A stretch of 64,000 nt of DNA, from positions 19,946,621 to 20,010,620 of the forward strand of contig OX393568.1 in the NCBI GenBank assembly GCA_947652115.1, written 5' to 3'. The notes under the pieces were generated by a model. The model saw nothing but the letters and a program-made list of their open reading frames with translations. It ran no database searches and was not told where the DNA came from. The translations under genes and the position numbers were made by a program. Positions 35,335 through 48,800 of this stretch are shown here, piece by piece. Numbering within the stretch: position 1 is the stretch's first letter; the number at the start of each line of letters is the position of its first letter. The DNA comes from Blastomussa wellsi. Lineage: Eukaryota > Cnidaria > Anthozoa > Scleractinia > Plerogyridae.

Positions 35335-36828
35335 GACCAAGACAAAAAAGGGGTTTCTTGCAGTCTAATCTAGTGTCTCCACCATAAGAGAGAGCGAGAT
35401 AAAGAGAGGGGAAAAATACTCGATCCGCGTGGCGATGGTGAAAACACGTCCACGTTGCTTGTCGTTGACTGAAAATGGGCGTAATATGCTTGCAAATACA
35501 GAAAGATTTGCACTTTGAACAGCAGGCCGAAATCTGTCTGTGTTGCCAGGCTAAGCCGTTATTTGTGTAACTAAACTGAAACAGGCCAATGGCCACTACA
35601 TTGAATCCACAATTATTAAAATACTTTACCTCTAAGTGTCTTTCTACTTTAGCCAGCTGTTATTTAGAGGTTTCCCAATGAATGGAATTTTGTACACAGC
35701 AAAAAATGTGACTCACGCAAAGAGAGAACTAAAGTACCTTACGGAACGTTATTTCACAAGCACATACACTGCTACAGAACATCAAAATCTGTGAGTCATT
35801 GAAAGTCAAATACTGCAAATACCGATATTGCTGTTCAGCGTTTCAATCCAGATGGAATCCAATCCTTTTCTCTTGGTAGATAACCAGATGCCCTTTAATG
35901 CACTCCCAGCCTGGCCAGCCATTCGAATTTTCCATCTGATTGCGTTTGAAGCCACTTTGAATCAAGGCAAGGTGGTAGAGAGACGATACGTAAGCACTTT
36001 CCACTGTTCATTGCCGGGGGACCAGCTCGCGCTTTGGCAGGTTCGAGGAATCTCCGAGGTCGTTCCGATTCTTTGTTTAAAATTTAAAAATTGCACGAGC
36101 TTTACGAAAGTCGTTCAGTCAGCTTTAGGCCATGACAACGACAACCGAACTTTCAGTGAATTATCAGAGATGTTTTGAGCGAAACAATAGTTGCTGCTGT
36201 TCTTGTTATGTGAACTACATGTAGCCACGATTTGCAATTCTACGAAAACCATTTTTTAAGCAAGAAAATCGTCACCATTTTTTAAGCAAGGAAATGCCGG
36301 TTCACTGCTGAAATTTGGGATGTTACGCATCGCTAAGAGAAGCGTTTCGCCACGACCAAAATAACGACTAGAAAGGTCATTAACCGAGTAAACAACAAAA
36401 TAAAGTGGAAACACCAGGAACGTGTCAATGACTTCCCTAAAGCAGACATCTCTTTATAGACGGGCGCGCAGGGGGAGGCGGAAGGGGATTGTGGTGGGCA
36501 CCTGTTGGAAAGTCACCCCCCCCCCCCCCCCTCCTTACCCTTCACCACAAGCGGGCACCGAAATTTGGCCACCTACTACCCAGGATGTCTGCTAAGGGGA
36601 GATTTTGAAATAAATTTTAAATGTTAAGCGCCCCGACTTTCTCCGAGTTACACGTTTCACATTGTTTACTGAAAAGCCGAGAACGGAGAACGAAAGCTCC
36701 TCGCTGAATGATTTCCTACGAACGCGCGAAACTTTAATACCTATAAATACAAAGATTATTGTTCGGTGTTGTTTTAAAAACAGCCATCGGACCCAAAGCG
36801 ACATTTTCCTGGCAAAGCCTCCTCGCCG

Positions 36829-36896
36829 TCAATCTATTTTCACCGTAGAGTAAATCTTCCTGACGAAAGCACTCGCCCCAGCGTATCCAAACGTCC
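36829..36896 (-). CDS. TM9SF3: TM9SF3 exon 16: C-terminus and stop
   Basis: After a tattcctcag acceptor it codes [21 protein letters not shown] and TGA (36829-36831). The xFVRKIY..VKID ending is the C-terminal signature of the TM9SF3 group. It lies about 750 bp from exon 15. Confidence 0.9.
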
Positions 36897-39800
36897 CTGA
36901 GGAATACAAACAGATCAATCAGCTCGTAGAATTCCCAAGTCTTATTAACCAATCAAAGCAAGGACACAGAAAGCGTGAGCAATAGCAAGTTGAACGAAGT
37001 TGTTACGTCACATATTGCCTAGCAACTATATACAAAGAATCACAGACTTAAGGTGGCGGCAAACGAGGACACGTTGTGGACACATTGTTGCTCATGACGA
37101 TTTGTTCCACGCGGAAACATTTGTTGCGGACACAAAATGTTTCTGAATAAAATCAGAAACATATTTTGTAGCTCGGATACAAAATTTGTTTCCGCAACAA
37201 TGTGGGCCGCTCGGGCAAACAGGGAAACATTTGTGTCGGCAACGATGTGTCCTCGTTTGCCACCGCCTTGCCAAACAACGTTTCTCCTTGTGGGCAGCAG
37301 CGTTGCTCGATGATAAACACATACAGGTGTAGCCACTGCAAAGTCGATTAACCGCAGTCTAACATCGAAGACTAGTCTGATCGGAATATCAAATATCTAC
37401 GGTACTTTACTAGAAGACCAAAAGGTGAAAAAGAAGCAAGGAAATACGAAGTTTAAAGACGGTAAGGCGCTAGACAACGTCCATGAGTCCGCCCGTTTGT
37501 AAGCATTATGGACTCACAAGTACGTGAAAACGAGCTTACCAATGAATTCCTCTTTCTAGACTGGATGATAACTTGGTTTGTATTGATAATTTGTTTGTAC
37601 CAAGATGGACGACAAAATAAACTAAATACAAACGAGACTCACCGCACATGATTCCGAGTCCAACACTGAAAAGAGCCATGTAACCGAAATAAAATGTCGT
37701 CTGAAATAAGCCGTACATTCTGAAAAACAATACACGAGCGTCTTTTTTTACAGATGTGTGTCTAAATTACAAATTGTTAGCGAATGAAGACCAAGGCGAA
37801 CGCTAGTTAATGCAAACACCAGGGGTAGGCAATACTTACTTGGTCTTGAAGAAGAAGTAGTAAAATGAGTAAAGATACACGTAACCAGCTGTTGAGGCAG
37901 CTGAGAGGAAAGCTGTCCATTGCCTGCAAGAGAAACAGGAATAAGGCAAAAAGCTCGATACACCAACATGGCAATGCGTCGTGCATAAAAATGAGCATTG
38001 CAAGAAAACCAGATTTTGCCACTGATTTCATTGGTTGCCAGTTAAATATCACTTCACTAAGGGCAAGATAACATCTCTAGTACTTTATACTGATGCGTAG
38101 TCTGAAACATTCGAGAGAGACGCAGAGTACACAAGCTACTGTTAGAGGGCTCTCTTGCCTGCATCAGTTACACCTGCATGGAAACAGGATTAGTTAAAAA
38201 CTATTATTTTAGTGTCAGAAATGGGAAACATTCTACTCGAAGCAGCTCTAGTAGATGATCAAGGTTGGGAAAGATCAAGTAAACTAAAAAAAATTAGGCT
38301 ACGTTACTATCAAAAACACAAGAGTGGTAAAATGCAGTCGCTAAATTTCGTCTCGTGCTCCGCCAATCTTGATCACGTCAATTAAAACTTTTAACACGTG
38401 GAAACTGTTTCTTTATCGGAAAGCCAGCAGAAAGCTTCATGACTTTCGGATACTCTCTGCTGCAAAACAGTGTGAAACCCATTAAAATTAAACAAAATCT
38501 GCCTTTCTTTCAAGCTGAATACATATCGTGAGTTTTCCGAATCTGTTGACTCGACGGCCTCTGTATTGTTCATACAAATTCTGGAAGAACGATGTTTAAA
38601 TGTCTATGAAGCGACCGTTAAAATGACATCATCGCTGACAAGACGCTCGTAAACACGAACCACGTGACAATCTTTGTTTTCAGATCACGTGTTGAGAATC
38701 GCACTGCTTCGAGTTAAAATTCCTAACCGCTGTTTTACCACTCTGGTTATTTTGATTGTATTTAGGGTACTTAATGAAATCAATAACTACTGTTTCCCAC
38801 TGTTTATACTTTTACATGTATTGAAAAGTACCTACCATCTGTAATCTTCAGCGTTTAGAAGGAAATAAGTACACACAATGGTGACGCACACAGTTACAAT
38901 GGTCAAGATGAGGAAGACAAGCAACATAAACCCAAACACATAGTAAATCTTGTATGCCCAAAAGGACGTGAATATGAAGTACCTGCCAAGAAAAACAAGA
39001 AGTGAATTAGAGTTATCAAGTGAAGAGGTTGGATTTAACAGTACATGACTTTGAATTATCATCATTTTTTGCTCATTGGATTTGACCTGAGTAGGTCTAA
39101 CTCTCTTTTGTTACAATAAGTAAACTGACCAACTCCCAACCAAACCTACCCTTCCCCCAGATAAACAGACTTACATTTCGATGAATATTGATCCAAATGG
39201 CAGCACTCCTCCAAGAATTATAATAACCAGTGGCTCCATGAACCTAAAACAACAGAAACAACAAGCAATCAGTTACATTCTATATTCTGTAGACAAAGGT
39301 TTTGTAGGTTAGCCAAACGCAAGGAGACTCTCTCTGTCAACATAAACTAAACTAGATCAAAATGTCTCCAAGAATTACACGTGGATGGTCTAATTACTAT
39401 TGGTCCATGCTTTAGCATGCACCTTCGAGTTATGGCTATATTGGATTTTGTACATGCCTACATTGTACATTTACAGTGTCGAATTTCACTGTGCAGCTCT
39501 GCTAGCTACATGTTAGACATGTCACTAAAACACTGACCACTCACAAACTGTGCACGAAACGAAAGCAAAAAATATGATCTGCTAAGAAATAACATCCTAC
39601 CACTTTTTCTCCGGTATAGGTCTGGGAACTGTGTTCACTCTACAGGGAACATTCGGAGCACCATACAGATTTCTTCCCAACACAGTTCCCACTAGGGTTA
39701 ATGGCAGGATCACAAAGATGACAATGCTCGTTACAGCAACCTGCAATACGTGAAAGAAAATACAGAATTAGAAAGAAAAACATAACAGAAAAGTTCAAAT

Positions 39801-42800
39801 ACTGATAACAACAAGAATGCCAGTTTGCAGACTTTAAAGTATTGGCAATACAAACTGGTTTAATCAAATTAAACAACTCATCAACAATAGATGAGGTTGG
39901 GGGTTGGTGCTTATACGGATGGTGGGACCGAGAACGTACGAGCCAAGAGCCAAGGTAACCATGGCAACCCTGTGAGCGGCAACCACCATCCAGCACCGTC
40001 ACACTGAATAGCAATTCAGTGGAAATGTTGATACCTACCTGAAAGGGGAGGGGAAGGGCGAGGGAGAACAGCACGAAGGCTTCGCAAACGCAGAGTGACT
40101 GCACAATGATTCTCAGAAACCTGAGCCCTGTAAATACCAAAACACTGCAACTTACCAGGCCGCCCCGCTGCAACACGAACCGTCATGAAGAAGACCGCTG
40201 CTTGCATTGTCTCGATTTTAACTTTGCCTAAATTACATTTAGCCACATTTAAAAATCTACAGCTATGGGTGTCTATATCATTGAAATCAAGAGTAAGGGC
40301 AGTGGATGTAGCTGTATTAGTTTCAACTGAACACTTTGCAATTTTAATGACTTGTCTACTCAGCCCTGTACATGTACCAAGGTTGTACAATGTAAAGAAA
40401 AATTTGTAAAGGAATCATGAGGGACACAGGTTTGCATCATCTTGAAGTCTAAATATTATTCTTTAGTTTCATTGCACCAGTGTTTTTTTCTGCAGTTCAA
40501 AGTTCCATTCCTGTGGCCTTTAACAAGGTCTAACTTTTTCAACTCACCATTGTCGCAAATGGGATGGCTCTCGAGGCATGGTAATAGATGGCAATGAAAT
40601 TGATCATGAAGGCTGTTCCGCAAACCAGGAGGGGAAACAATACTGCGCTTAATGTCATCTGCTTTATCCACTGCCTCCCTAAAAAATGATTGACATTTAA
40701 CATGTACATGTGAGATTTCAGTATTTTGCTGAATAACAGCACCATAATAATGTACATTGTTCAAAGAGTGAAAATAACTCACTTAAAATTCTTATCCTGA
40801 ACATAACTAAATTAAGCAGTGCATACAGTGTACGCGGGCAAAAACAGCAGAGAGCATCACATCCAAAGTGTCACATTCATTTGTAACAATGCAGTGCATC
40901 ATCAGGGTGACATTTTCGTGTCAGAATAGAAAAACAGACAAGGTACAACTGAAGCTACGTGTAAACCAGCATCATAAATTTATTCTCCACAGATTGCAAT
41001 GTTTTTCAGCTAAAAGCGGCTACAGTACAATTATTTCATTGTCTTTGGCCCATTTACACTCTACATGTAGCTGTCTCTTGTCAGCACTGACAAATGTTGT
41101 ACAAATGAAAGGCTGAAGAAACTGTTTTTATATGATCAATCGTAGAAAGGGCAATTAAAGTGTACAAACCTCCTTGTCTGGCATAAAGACTGCCTCCCAT
41201 AAAGCCATTGACAGGAGCTGTTGCAGCATACACAAATATTGTTGTGCTAAGAATGGAGCCACGCCTGCGAAAAGCCAGTTAGACAGCTATTGGCATCATA
41301 ACGAAGACCATACAACAGGGTTGCCACTTATCAGAAACTAAAAAGTTCCCTGACTTTTCAATGACCTTTGAACAATTTTCCCTGACCTTACGGGTAGATT
41401 AGAAAAATAAAATTAAAGAAACAACAGAAACCACTGACCAAAACTACTGCTTCTGCCCGTATCAAAATAGTATCAAAATCAATCATTTTATACCATGTTT
41501 TTCTGAAAGGAAATAAAATTCCCTGACTTTTCACTGACTTTACCAAACATCTAACATTTTCCCTGACCTTTTACAAAATTCCCTGACCATGAAAAATTAT
41601 TGTTTTTCCCTGACCGTGGCAACCCTGTGCAATCATGTACATATGCATTACACTGTAAATGACATTTTGACTGACTCCACTGAGCTAAGGGACAGGTATC
41701 GGTTATCATTTTAAGAAACAAATTTAGGCTTACGAGGTGTACAGGTCTCCCATGATGGTGAACAAGATGACGCAGCCAGCAACACTTGACAGGTGATAAC
41801 CTGTGCCGATGAGACTCGTAAACAACAACCGGTGTGAAGCTGGCCTAAACACATCTCCGTGAACCTGCTTCCAGCCATACTCATCACCGAGATCCCTCTC
41901 CTGGACAATGCAGAAAATACACGTATTTTACATTATTTACCTACTACACCTGTAGACGGTGGGTATCCATGACATTGTTCTATAATAAAATAATGTCCAC
42001 TTGAGGTCTAGAAAAGCTGCTAGTGGATGCCCGAGCCGTTAGGCAAGGGCATTCAGATGCTTTTCTAGACCTCAAAAGGGCATTATTTTCTTATAGAACA
42101 TGGATACCCACCTTCTAGCTGGTTTAGAATATAGCATTAAAAAATCCTAAAACATCATCAAATTTACGCGTGCAGGTGGCTTCTTTGTTCATATTTCTTG
42201 CAGTCGCTGCTCAATAGCTCATCCACATTTTCATCTCCCCAGTCACCTGAACTTATTTCATTAATATTTGTTTTAGTAGCCATAATAAAGGAAATAAAAA
42301 GAAAACTTTAAAAGATTGTTGCCGCCATTTTTTTTTTCAATTTGCAACGCAACATAAACTACTTGTACATGTACATCCGGGGTACCAGGCTTCTATAGTT
42401 TTTGCCCATGTTCTTTTAAAAATAAAGCCCGCTAAAATTCCATGGCGAGCATACACTATACAGGGCTATATTCTAAAAATGTATACACTGTGCATAGATT
42501 CTATGCAGCCTATGCGTGATTCACTAAGAAGGCATTCTTACCATGTCATCCAACTCGTCATCTTTGCTGTATCTTGCATAATCTTTTCTCAGAGTCCTCA
42601 TTAAAATCATGGAGACAAGACCGACAAGGAAAATAACCATCATGAAGGAGTTAAAGATTGAAAACCAGTGGATCTGAAAAGAAATGGAGAATACATTACT
42701 GTGAATACACGCATATCATCATCAGCAGCCCTCGCTGATGGACTCATAAAGCCTCACATGCAGAATACAATTACGAAAACATTTCTAATACATGTACTGT

Positions 42801-45800
42801 GCATCTTACGAAACTGCAGTACAGTGTACATGTACTTGCATTTGAACTAAGATTTGGATTCAATTGTGCCTTCCTGGTCGCCAATGCAACTAACAAAATT
42901 GCACTGTTGACCAGAATTTTACAACTGGTCGCTAGAGGGTGACTAACTATTTCCGGGACTACTTTACCATGCTACATGTGATTTACATGTGTATGTCTCA
43001 TAGTCAAACTTATGCTACAACCAGTTGCAAAAATGCTGAGACACTTTGCGCCAAAAATGGCTTTACTTACTTCTCTGGTTCGCAAATTGCAAATTTGTCA
43101 CAGAAGAACATTTTACCCCCCTTTCCCCATTTCAGTGTTGTCCATCTAAGCTTTGTACGTCATATTGTATAGCTAGCAACATTGGGAAGGGGGAAGGGGA
43201 GAAAAATCACACGCAAGGTGAAGAGTTTTCTCTCGTTAAGGTAGGATGTCTCAACTATTTTTGCAACTGGTTGTCTTTCCAGTGTATTGAATGAAACATA
43301 GTTCAGCGGTAAGGGAAATGATTAAGAACAAGCTAAATACTGAAATTTATTGAAAAAAGAAAGGATCCGTTCGTTTCAAGAGAATAGAAAAGGTAGAGCG
43401 TGCAGACGTAACGTAACGTGACGTAAAGAAATTCATCAATCAAATTTCTTGTTCAATAAAGGAAAACGACATGGTTGTTAAGGAGAAAATCAAAGCAGAA
43501 CTAAAAGCTTATGTAAGATTCCTTCAAGAAGAGGATGATGCACCTGTTAAAGAAATAGTACACCGTTGTGGAATATCCAGGGCATCAGTTTATCGCTGTT
43601 TAAAAAGTGCAAATCAAGCACAAAAGAAAAGTAAGAATCATGGAAGGCCTCGATTAATTGATGTGCGCCAGGAAAGGAAAATCCAGAGAACAATTGCAAG
43701 ACTTCGTGAACAAAAGGGAAACTTCTCATGCCATAGAATAAGGGCAGAAGCGGGTTTATACAATGTTTCACTGTGGACTATCAATAGAACTTTGAAGCGA
43801 ATGGGATATGCCTTCTTGAAAGCAAGAAAAAAAGGAATATTATTGGAGAAAGATTTCAGAGAGCGTTTAAGGTTTGCACGTAAAGTGAAAAGAACTTATT
43901 GCAACGACTTCTTCATGAATGACATCTGCTTTTATCTAGACAGGGTAAGCTTTTAACATAAATATAATCCACTCGACGACGCTCAGGGCTCGAACTTAAC
44001 TTTTGAAGTTAATAGTCAAATGGCTAGTACATGGTCAGGATTCACTAGCCAAAAATGCATTTCTACTAGCCAAGCTAGTGTACAGCACAAAACTATCATT
44101 TTTATAGATTAAAAAAAAAGGTGAGAAAATGTAAAACTGCTGTTGCTATCAAACTGTAATCAATTTATTATACCTGTGAAAATAAAATTCATTTTACATG
44201 GTCATGCTCGTTCGTTATATTTACAATTAACTCAACAACAACAAGAAACCAACTGTACTGCTACAGACATTACTTCTTTTTGTGACTTTAGCTTTTCGCT
44301 GCAAACAGCAGCTGCTCATTCAAAATGTCAGTACCCAAGTAGTGTTCCGTGTTATAAAACAGTTAATAAGGTGTTCCCAAATGGTAGGAATGATCATTGA
44401 AGGCAATGATCAGTCTTTCAATGTAGGCCGTCTTCTCCGTTCTGACTCCTCCAGCCAGCGCCCAACTGCAAGAACTGCAGTATAGTCCTCATGAGAAGGT
44501 CCACTGATAGCTATTCTCATCAATTCATCAATAGTAGAAACATTCAAGGTTGACCTCCAATCAGTCATGATTCTGTTCATGCAAGAATTTCCCCGCTCGC
44601 AGCAAGCAGTCTGGCAAGGAATTACAAGACATAGTTCTACTAAAATTAGCAGGTTTGGATAATCATCTTTACAAAGCATAAATTTGTTCTTCCAGAATTC
44701 GCTTTGCCTGAGTTCAAGTTCTGCTCTAACTCGCTGTACATGGAATTTCAGACTCATCCATTCATCAAGACAGTCATGCAGACTGAAGTTGTGCTGCTCT
44801 AGAGGTACCTGAAAATGACCATGTAGTGTCTGGATTTCATTTTCGCCATGTAAGAGCAGCCGTTGCCTGTCTGCAACTGGCCAACCTCGGTGGTTTGTCA
44901 AGACAGCTGCTGCTGACAAAACTGGATCTGTTTCCATCCCTTCAAACCTCTCTTGGATGAATGTCATGGCAGCATTCACTGCTGACGCCTGGATAGCATC
45001 AATAGCCTGCCTGTCTGCATCCCTGTGAAGCTCTATGCCCTTAAATGTGTTGCCATCCCCTACTTCCGTAAGGAAAGAGTTCAGTTGCTGACCAGGTCTT
45101 TCCTTGAAAGATTCAAGTTTTGCTAAAAGGGCAGTTAAGTTATCTTGAACTCTTGAGATGGTTATTCCATCCTCCTGGAAGCTAAGACTCACTTTGGAAA
45201 GTGCATCTACGATGTCAAGTAACAGATGCATGATGGCAACAAATTTGTAGCTTGTGAATTTTTTGCTGTAATTCACAGCCCTTCCTTGCATCTGTTTACT
45301 GGCATCCCTTGCTTGGGAGGTATGTTGGAAGTGCAAAACTACAACTTGAAAGTTCTTTGACAAGAGAATATTCAGTGCTCTTTGCATATGCGGTACCCAC
45401 CTTGTACCGTCTGCCTTGACCGCCTTATATGCTCGCACTTCCATACTCTCAGCTAGTTCTTTAAGCTCACGGACTGCCTTTGCAGAGTAATGATAGTGCT
45501 TCCAAATACCTTGAAGCATTTCTTTGACATCTTTAAGAACTGGAACGTCTGACAAGGTGTCTGCAAATGAAAGTTCCAACCTGTGTGCAACGCAGTGTAC
45601 CTTAATAATGTGAGGAATTTCTTGTTTAAGCAAGCCATAAACACCACTTATTTCTCCAAGCATAACATTAGCTCCATCTGCTCCCAGGGCCACTGTCTTC
45701 TCTTTCCAATCCCTGCACACCTCTGTCATAGCAGTTTCCACAGCTGCTTTGATTCCAGGTGCTTTGCTGTTTTCACAAGCCTCCAGTCCCACAAATGAAT

Positions 45801-48800
45801 TTGCTATCTCACCTTTAACCAAATGACATGCATAAACATCTTCTACCTCACGTACTCCAACATCACATGCACTGTCTGCCATTACACTTATGAACTTTGA
45901 TGACTGAAACTTGCTTGAAAGTTCATGCTTAAATTGTCCTGCAATAGCTGTTACAAAAGTTTTGCATGCTTTGTCATTAATGTAGGTGTTTCCAAGGTCA
46001 ACTCCGTGTTTCATTTCAAGTTTGCACAGGTGGGGAAAGCTTGTAAATGGCATCTCCCTCTTTGCAACAAAATAAGCTATATCAAACAATTTTTCCATCT
46101 TCTGAGAGACTTCTTTTGACATTGACAACAGAACGCGTGGTAAAGGAGCCAGCTGTGGATTCTCAGTAACTTTAGCAGCTGCAGCACAACGAGTATGACC
46201 AGTTGAAGCTTCGTGGCTTCTCACAGATTCTATTTTAAAGTTCTGACTACCAGACACGAAGGTAGAGGATGAGTCACTGCAAGTTGGATTGTCTCTACAA
46301 ACTGTGCAAAACATCTGGTTTCCTTCTAAGTCGTACGTTAGCCATTTGAAGTCTTTCAGCCACGACGGAACGAATTTTCGTTTCGATGAAGATTGAGATG
46401 TCAAAGAATCATCAATTGCTCTCTTTGAAGTGGAAGCTGTAGATGTTTGACATGTTTGACATGATTCAGATGATTTTGACAATGCCAGCAATGCTCTTAT
46501 ATCCATATTTAACGAGAGCAATCACGCGTGGCAGACCCGCGAGGCAATGAAGATTTGCATTTCAAGATGGCGGACAAGCGTTTTTTGATAGCATTGCATC
46601 ATGGGTATGTGGCTTGTTCCCATGTTTCCTCGATCAAGCAAGTCAATATGGCGGCGAACGAACACAGACTTTTCGAATATAGAGTTATCTTTCTCTCTTT
46701 ATTTCATGCCAGTTCTTGAAATGAAATTATGTTGAAATTTTTTTAAGACTTAAGTTATTTGTCGAGGCGAAAATTAACTAGCCAAGATGGCTAGCAGATT
46801 GGAAAATCCACTAGCCAAAACTCAAAATCTACTGGTATTTGGCTAGTAGACCACCACCAAGTTCGAGCCCTGACGCTAGAGCCCCTAAAGGTAAAATCTG
46901 GAGGAAAAGAAAGGAGGGACTGTCTGTGACTGCAAAGGGAACGCATGTAGGCTTGGGCGGAAGAGTTGTTAAAATGATTGTAGCCATTTCCTATGGAAAA
47001 GGCGTTATATACTGTGAACAATACGAAAACTTAGATGGTAATTATTATGCAGATTTCATAAGCAGAAATTTCCAAAATATGTTTCAAAAGAGCGGGAAAT
47101 GTTCAAAGTTATTCGTCCAAGACAATTGCCCCATATTGAATTGTGCTAAGGGGCGAAAGGCTCTTATGGAGGTTGGGGGAGAATTATTTCCTATTCCGAA
47201 AAGAAGTGGAGATCTTAATCCTATCGAGAATGTTTTTAATGTGGCTAAAGAAGAGCTCCAAACACAAGCGATAAGATTGAATTTAACCTATGAGAGTTTT
47301 GAGGACTTTGCAAGAAGAGCGAAAAGTACATTGTATTCAATGCAAAGGGAAATAATTGACAATACCATCGCTTCAATGTTTAAGCGCTTGGATCTAATCA
47401 CAAAAAAATACTTAACTGACACTCCCCCTCTTGGGGCTTTTTGGTGAAAAATAGAAATGGAATTTGCTAACTCTGGAATAGAATTAAAATGGATTTTCCT
47501 GTTAATCTATGATTGTAGCAAGTTCCCCTGTCAGAATGGGAAAAATTTTGGCGACCGAAAACTGCTAGCTGGCGAACAAAACTTTTTTATTAAGTTCATT
47601 TCAGACCATGCTGAAGTGTAATGGTTAAGGGTTGACGTTTTTGGTATATTTTTCCCTCTTCAAGGTTTTGGGATGTAGAAGGTCCTGTTGTTTGGAGATG
47701 TTTTTCAATTTGAAAGTACAATACACGGTAAAACAAGGAAATCTAATAGTCATAATGCCAGACATGTACATCACAATAAAGTTTTATAAAGATACATATT
47801 TTATAAAGAGAGATATTTTGTAAAGATCAAGTTGCATGAAGTGGGCTTACTCTGTGCTGAAAGAAGCTTGGATCAAGGTATTTGTCATATCGTCTTTCAA
47901 AGGGTACCTTTGATTCTGACCATTTTACCTGAGGGGGAAAAGGCAAAAGGAAACAACAATTTTTTTCAAAAAAGTAACAAAACAAACCTACTAGTAAGAA
48001 GAAACAGATCAACTATATTTACTGTAAACACTCACACTAACCATATAGTACAATTAATTACCCTATGAAATTATGTGGAATAATCGCCTGATACCTAGGC
48101 AGAGTTGGCTAAATTCATACGATAGTCTGCAAAATTGAATACGATAATTATTTATTATTTTTTACTATTCAACATATTGTCAACAAAACGTATGAAACAC
48201 TATGATTAAGCAGGACTTTGGTGGACTCTCTGCAGCCCATGTCTATTGCAGGATATCTGTTATGCACGTATGACGGATAACAGTTGGTTCATGACCAGGA
48301 TAACAGTTGCATGAAATGCAGATTTGTTGAATAATGTTGGTTGCAGCCCCAAAATTTTGGGCAACTCAAATATTTTGGGCAGCAAGAGAAATTTGGGCAA
48401 GGCAACTTCGGAGAATGTTTTGGGCAAATGGTTCACTGCCCCCTCTGACAAACAATTGCCCACACGCCTATGGTTCTCTCTAATATTTTCTGCAGTTGTC
48501 AAATGGCAAGTAATAAACATGCTTTAACCTACATGTACTCATGTATGTGGATGTTGGCATGTGTTAAAAATTGCTAGTATTTGTATCCAGCAGTATTTCT
48601 ACTATTACAAATATTGTACATGTATATATAACAAACAAATACATGTACATGACTTTGTGTAGTTTACCTCGTATGTGAAGCTGAGCTTTGAATTAGGAAC
48701 AAGCTTGGCTTTCGATTCACTTGTCAAACTCACATCCACAATCTGATCATTATTATAACTAACGTCAAGCTTCTTGTGTGTCCAAATGTAGTACTCATCT

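Larger units (their letters stand above)
30786..36828. other. Space between villin start and TM9SF3 end
   Basis: No host exon is recognised. It contains several MITEs (31880-32097, 32288-32475, about 32690-32824, 33815-33926, 34554-34879, 35176-35334) and a long C run near 36510-36530. The stretches 30786-31870, 32980-33810 and 35340-36500 hold nothing nameable. An open frame at 35828-36178 (116 aa) has no recognisable domain. Villin 5' UTR exons and promoter probably lie in the lower part. Confidence 0.55.
43471..47447 (+). pseudogene. Tc1/mariner transposase gene split by a hAT insertion
   Basis: The N-terminal part (43471-43983) has a helix-turn-helix with [20 protein letters not shown] and a second DNA-binding region ([18 protein letters not shown]). 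The C-terminal part (46878-47447) carries the DDE catalytic residues in [11 protein letters not shown] and [10 protein letters not shown]. Reading across the hAT insertion restores one frame through [18 protein letters not shown], apart from a TAA at 43954-43956. The first catalytic Asp is probably in FYLD. Terminal repeats of the Tc1 element were not found with confidence. It lies in TM9SF3 intron 6, antisense to that gene. Confidence 0.8.

Noticed and set aside
35828..36178. 116-aa ORF as a gene
   Set aside because: No domain, no splice context and no neighbouring exons were recognised; kept only as unexplained sequence.
44410..46521. Host ZNF862-like gene
   Set aside because: It lies between perfect hAT ends with a target duplication inside a Tc1 gene, so it is the transposon's own transposase.
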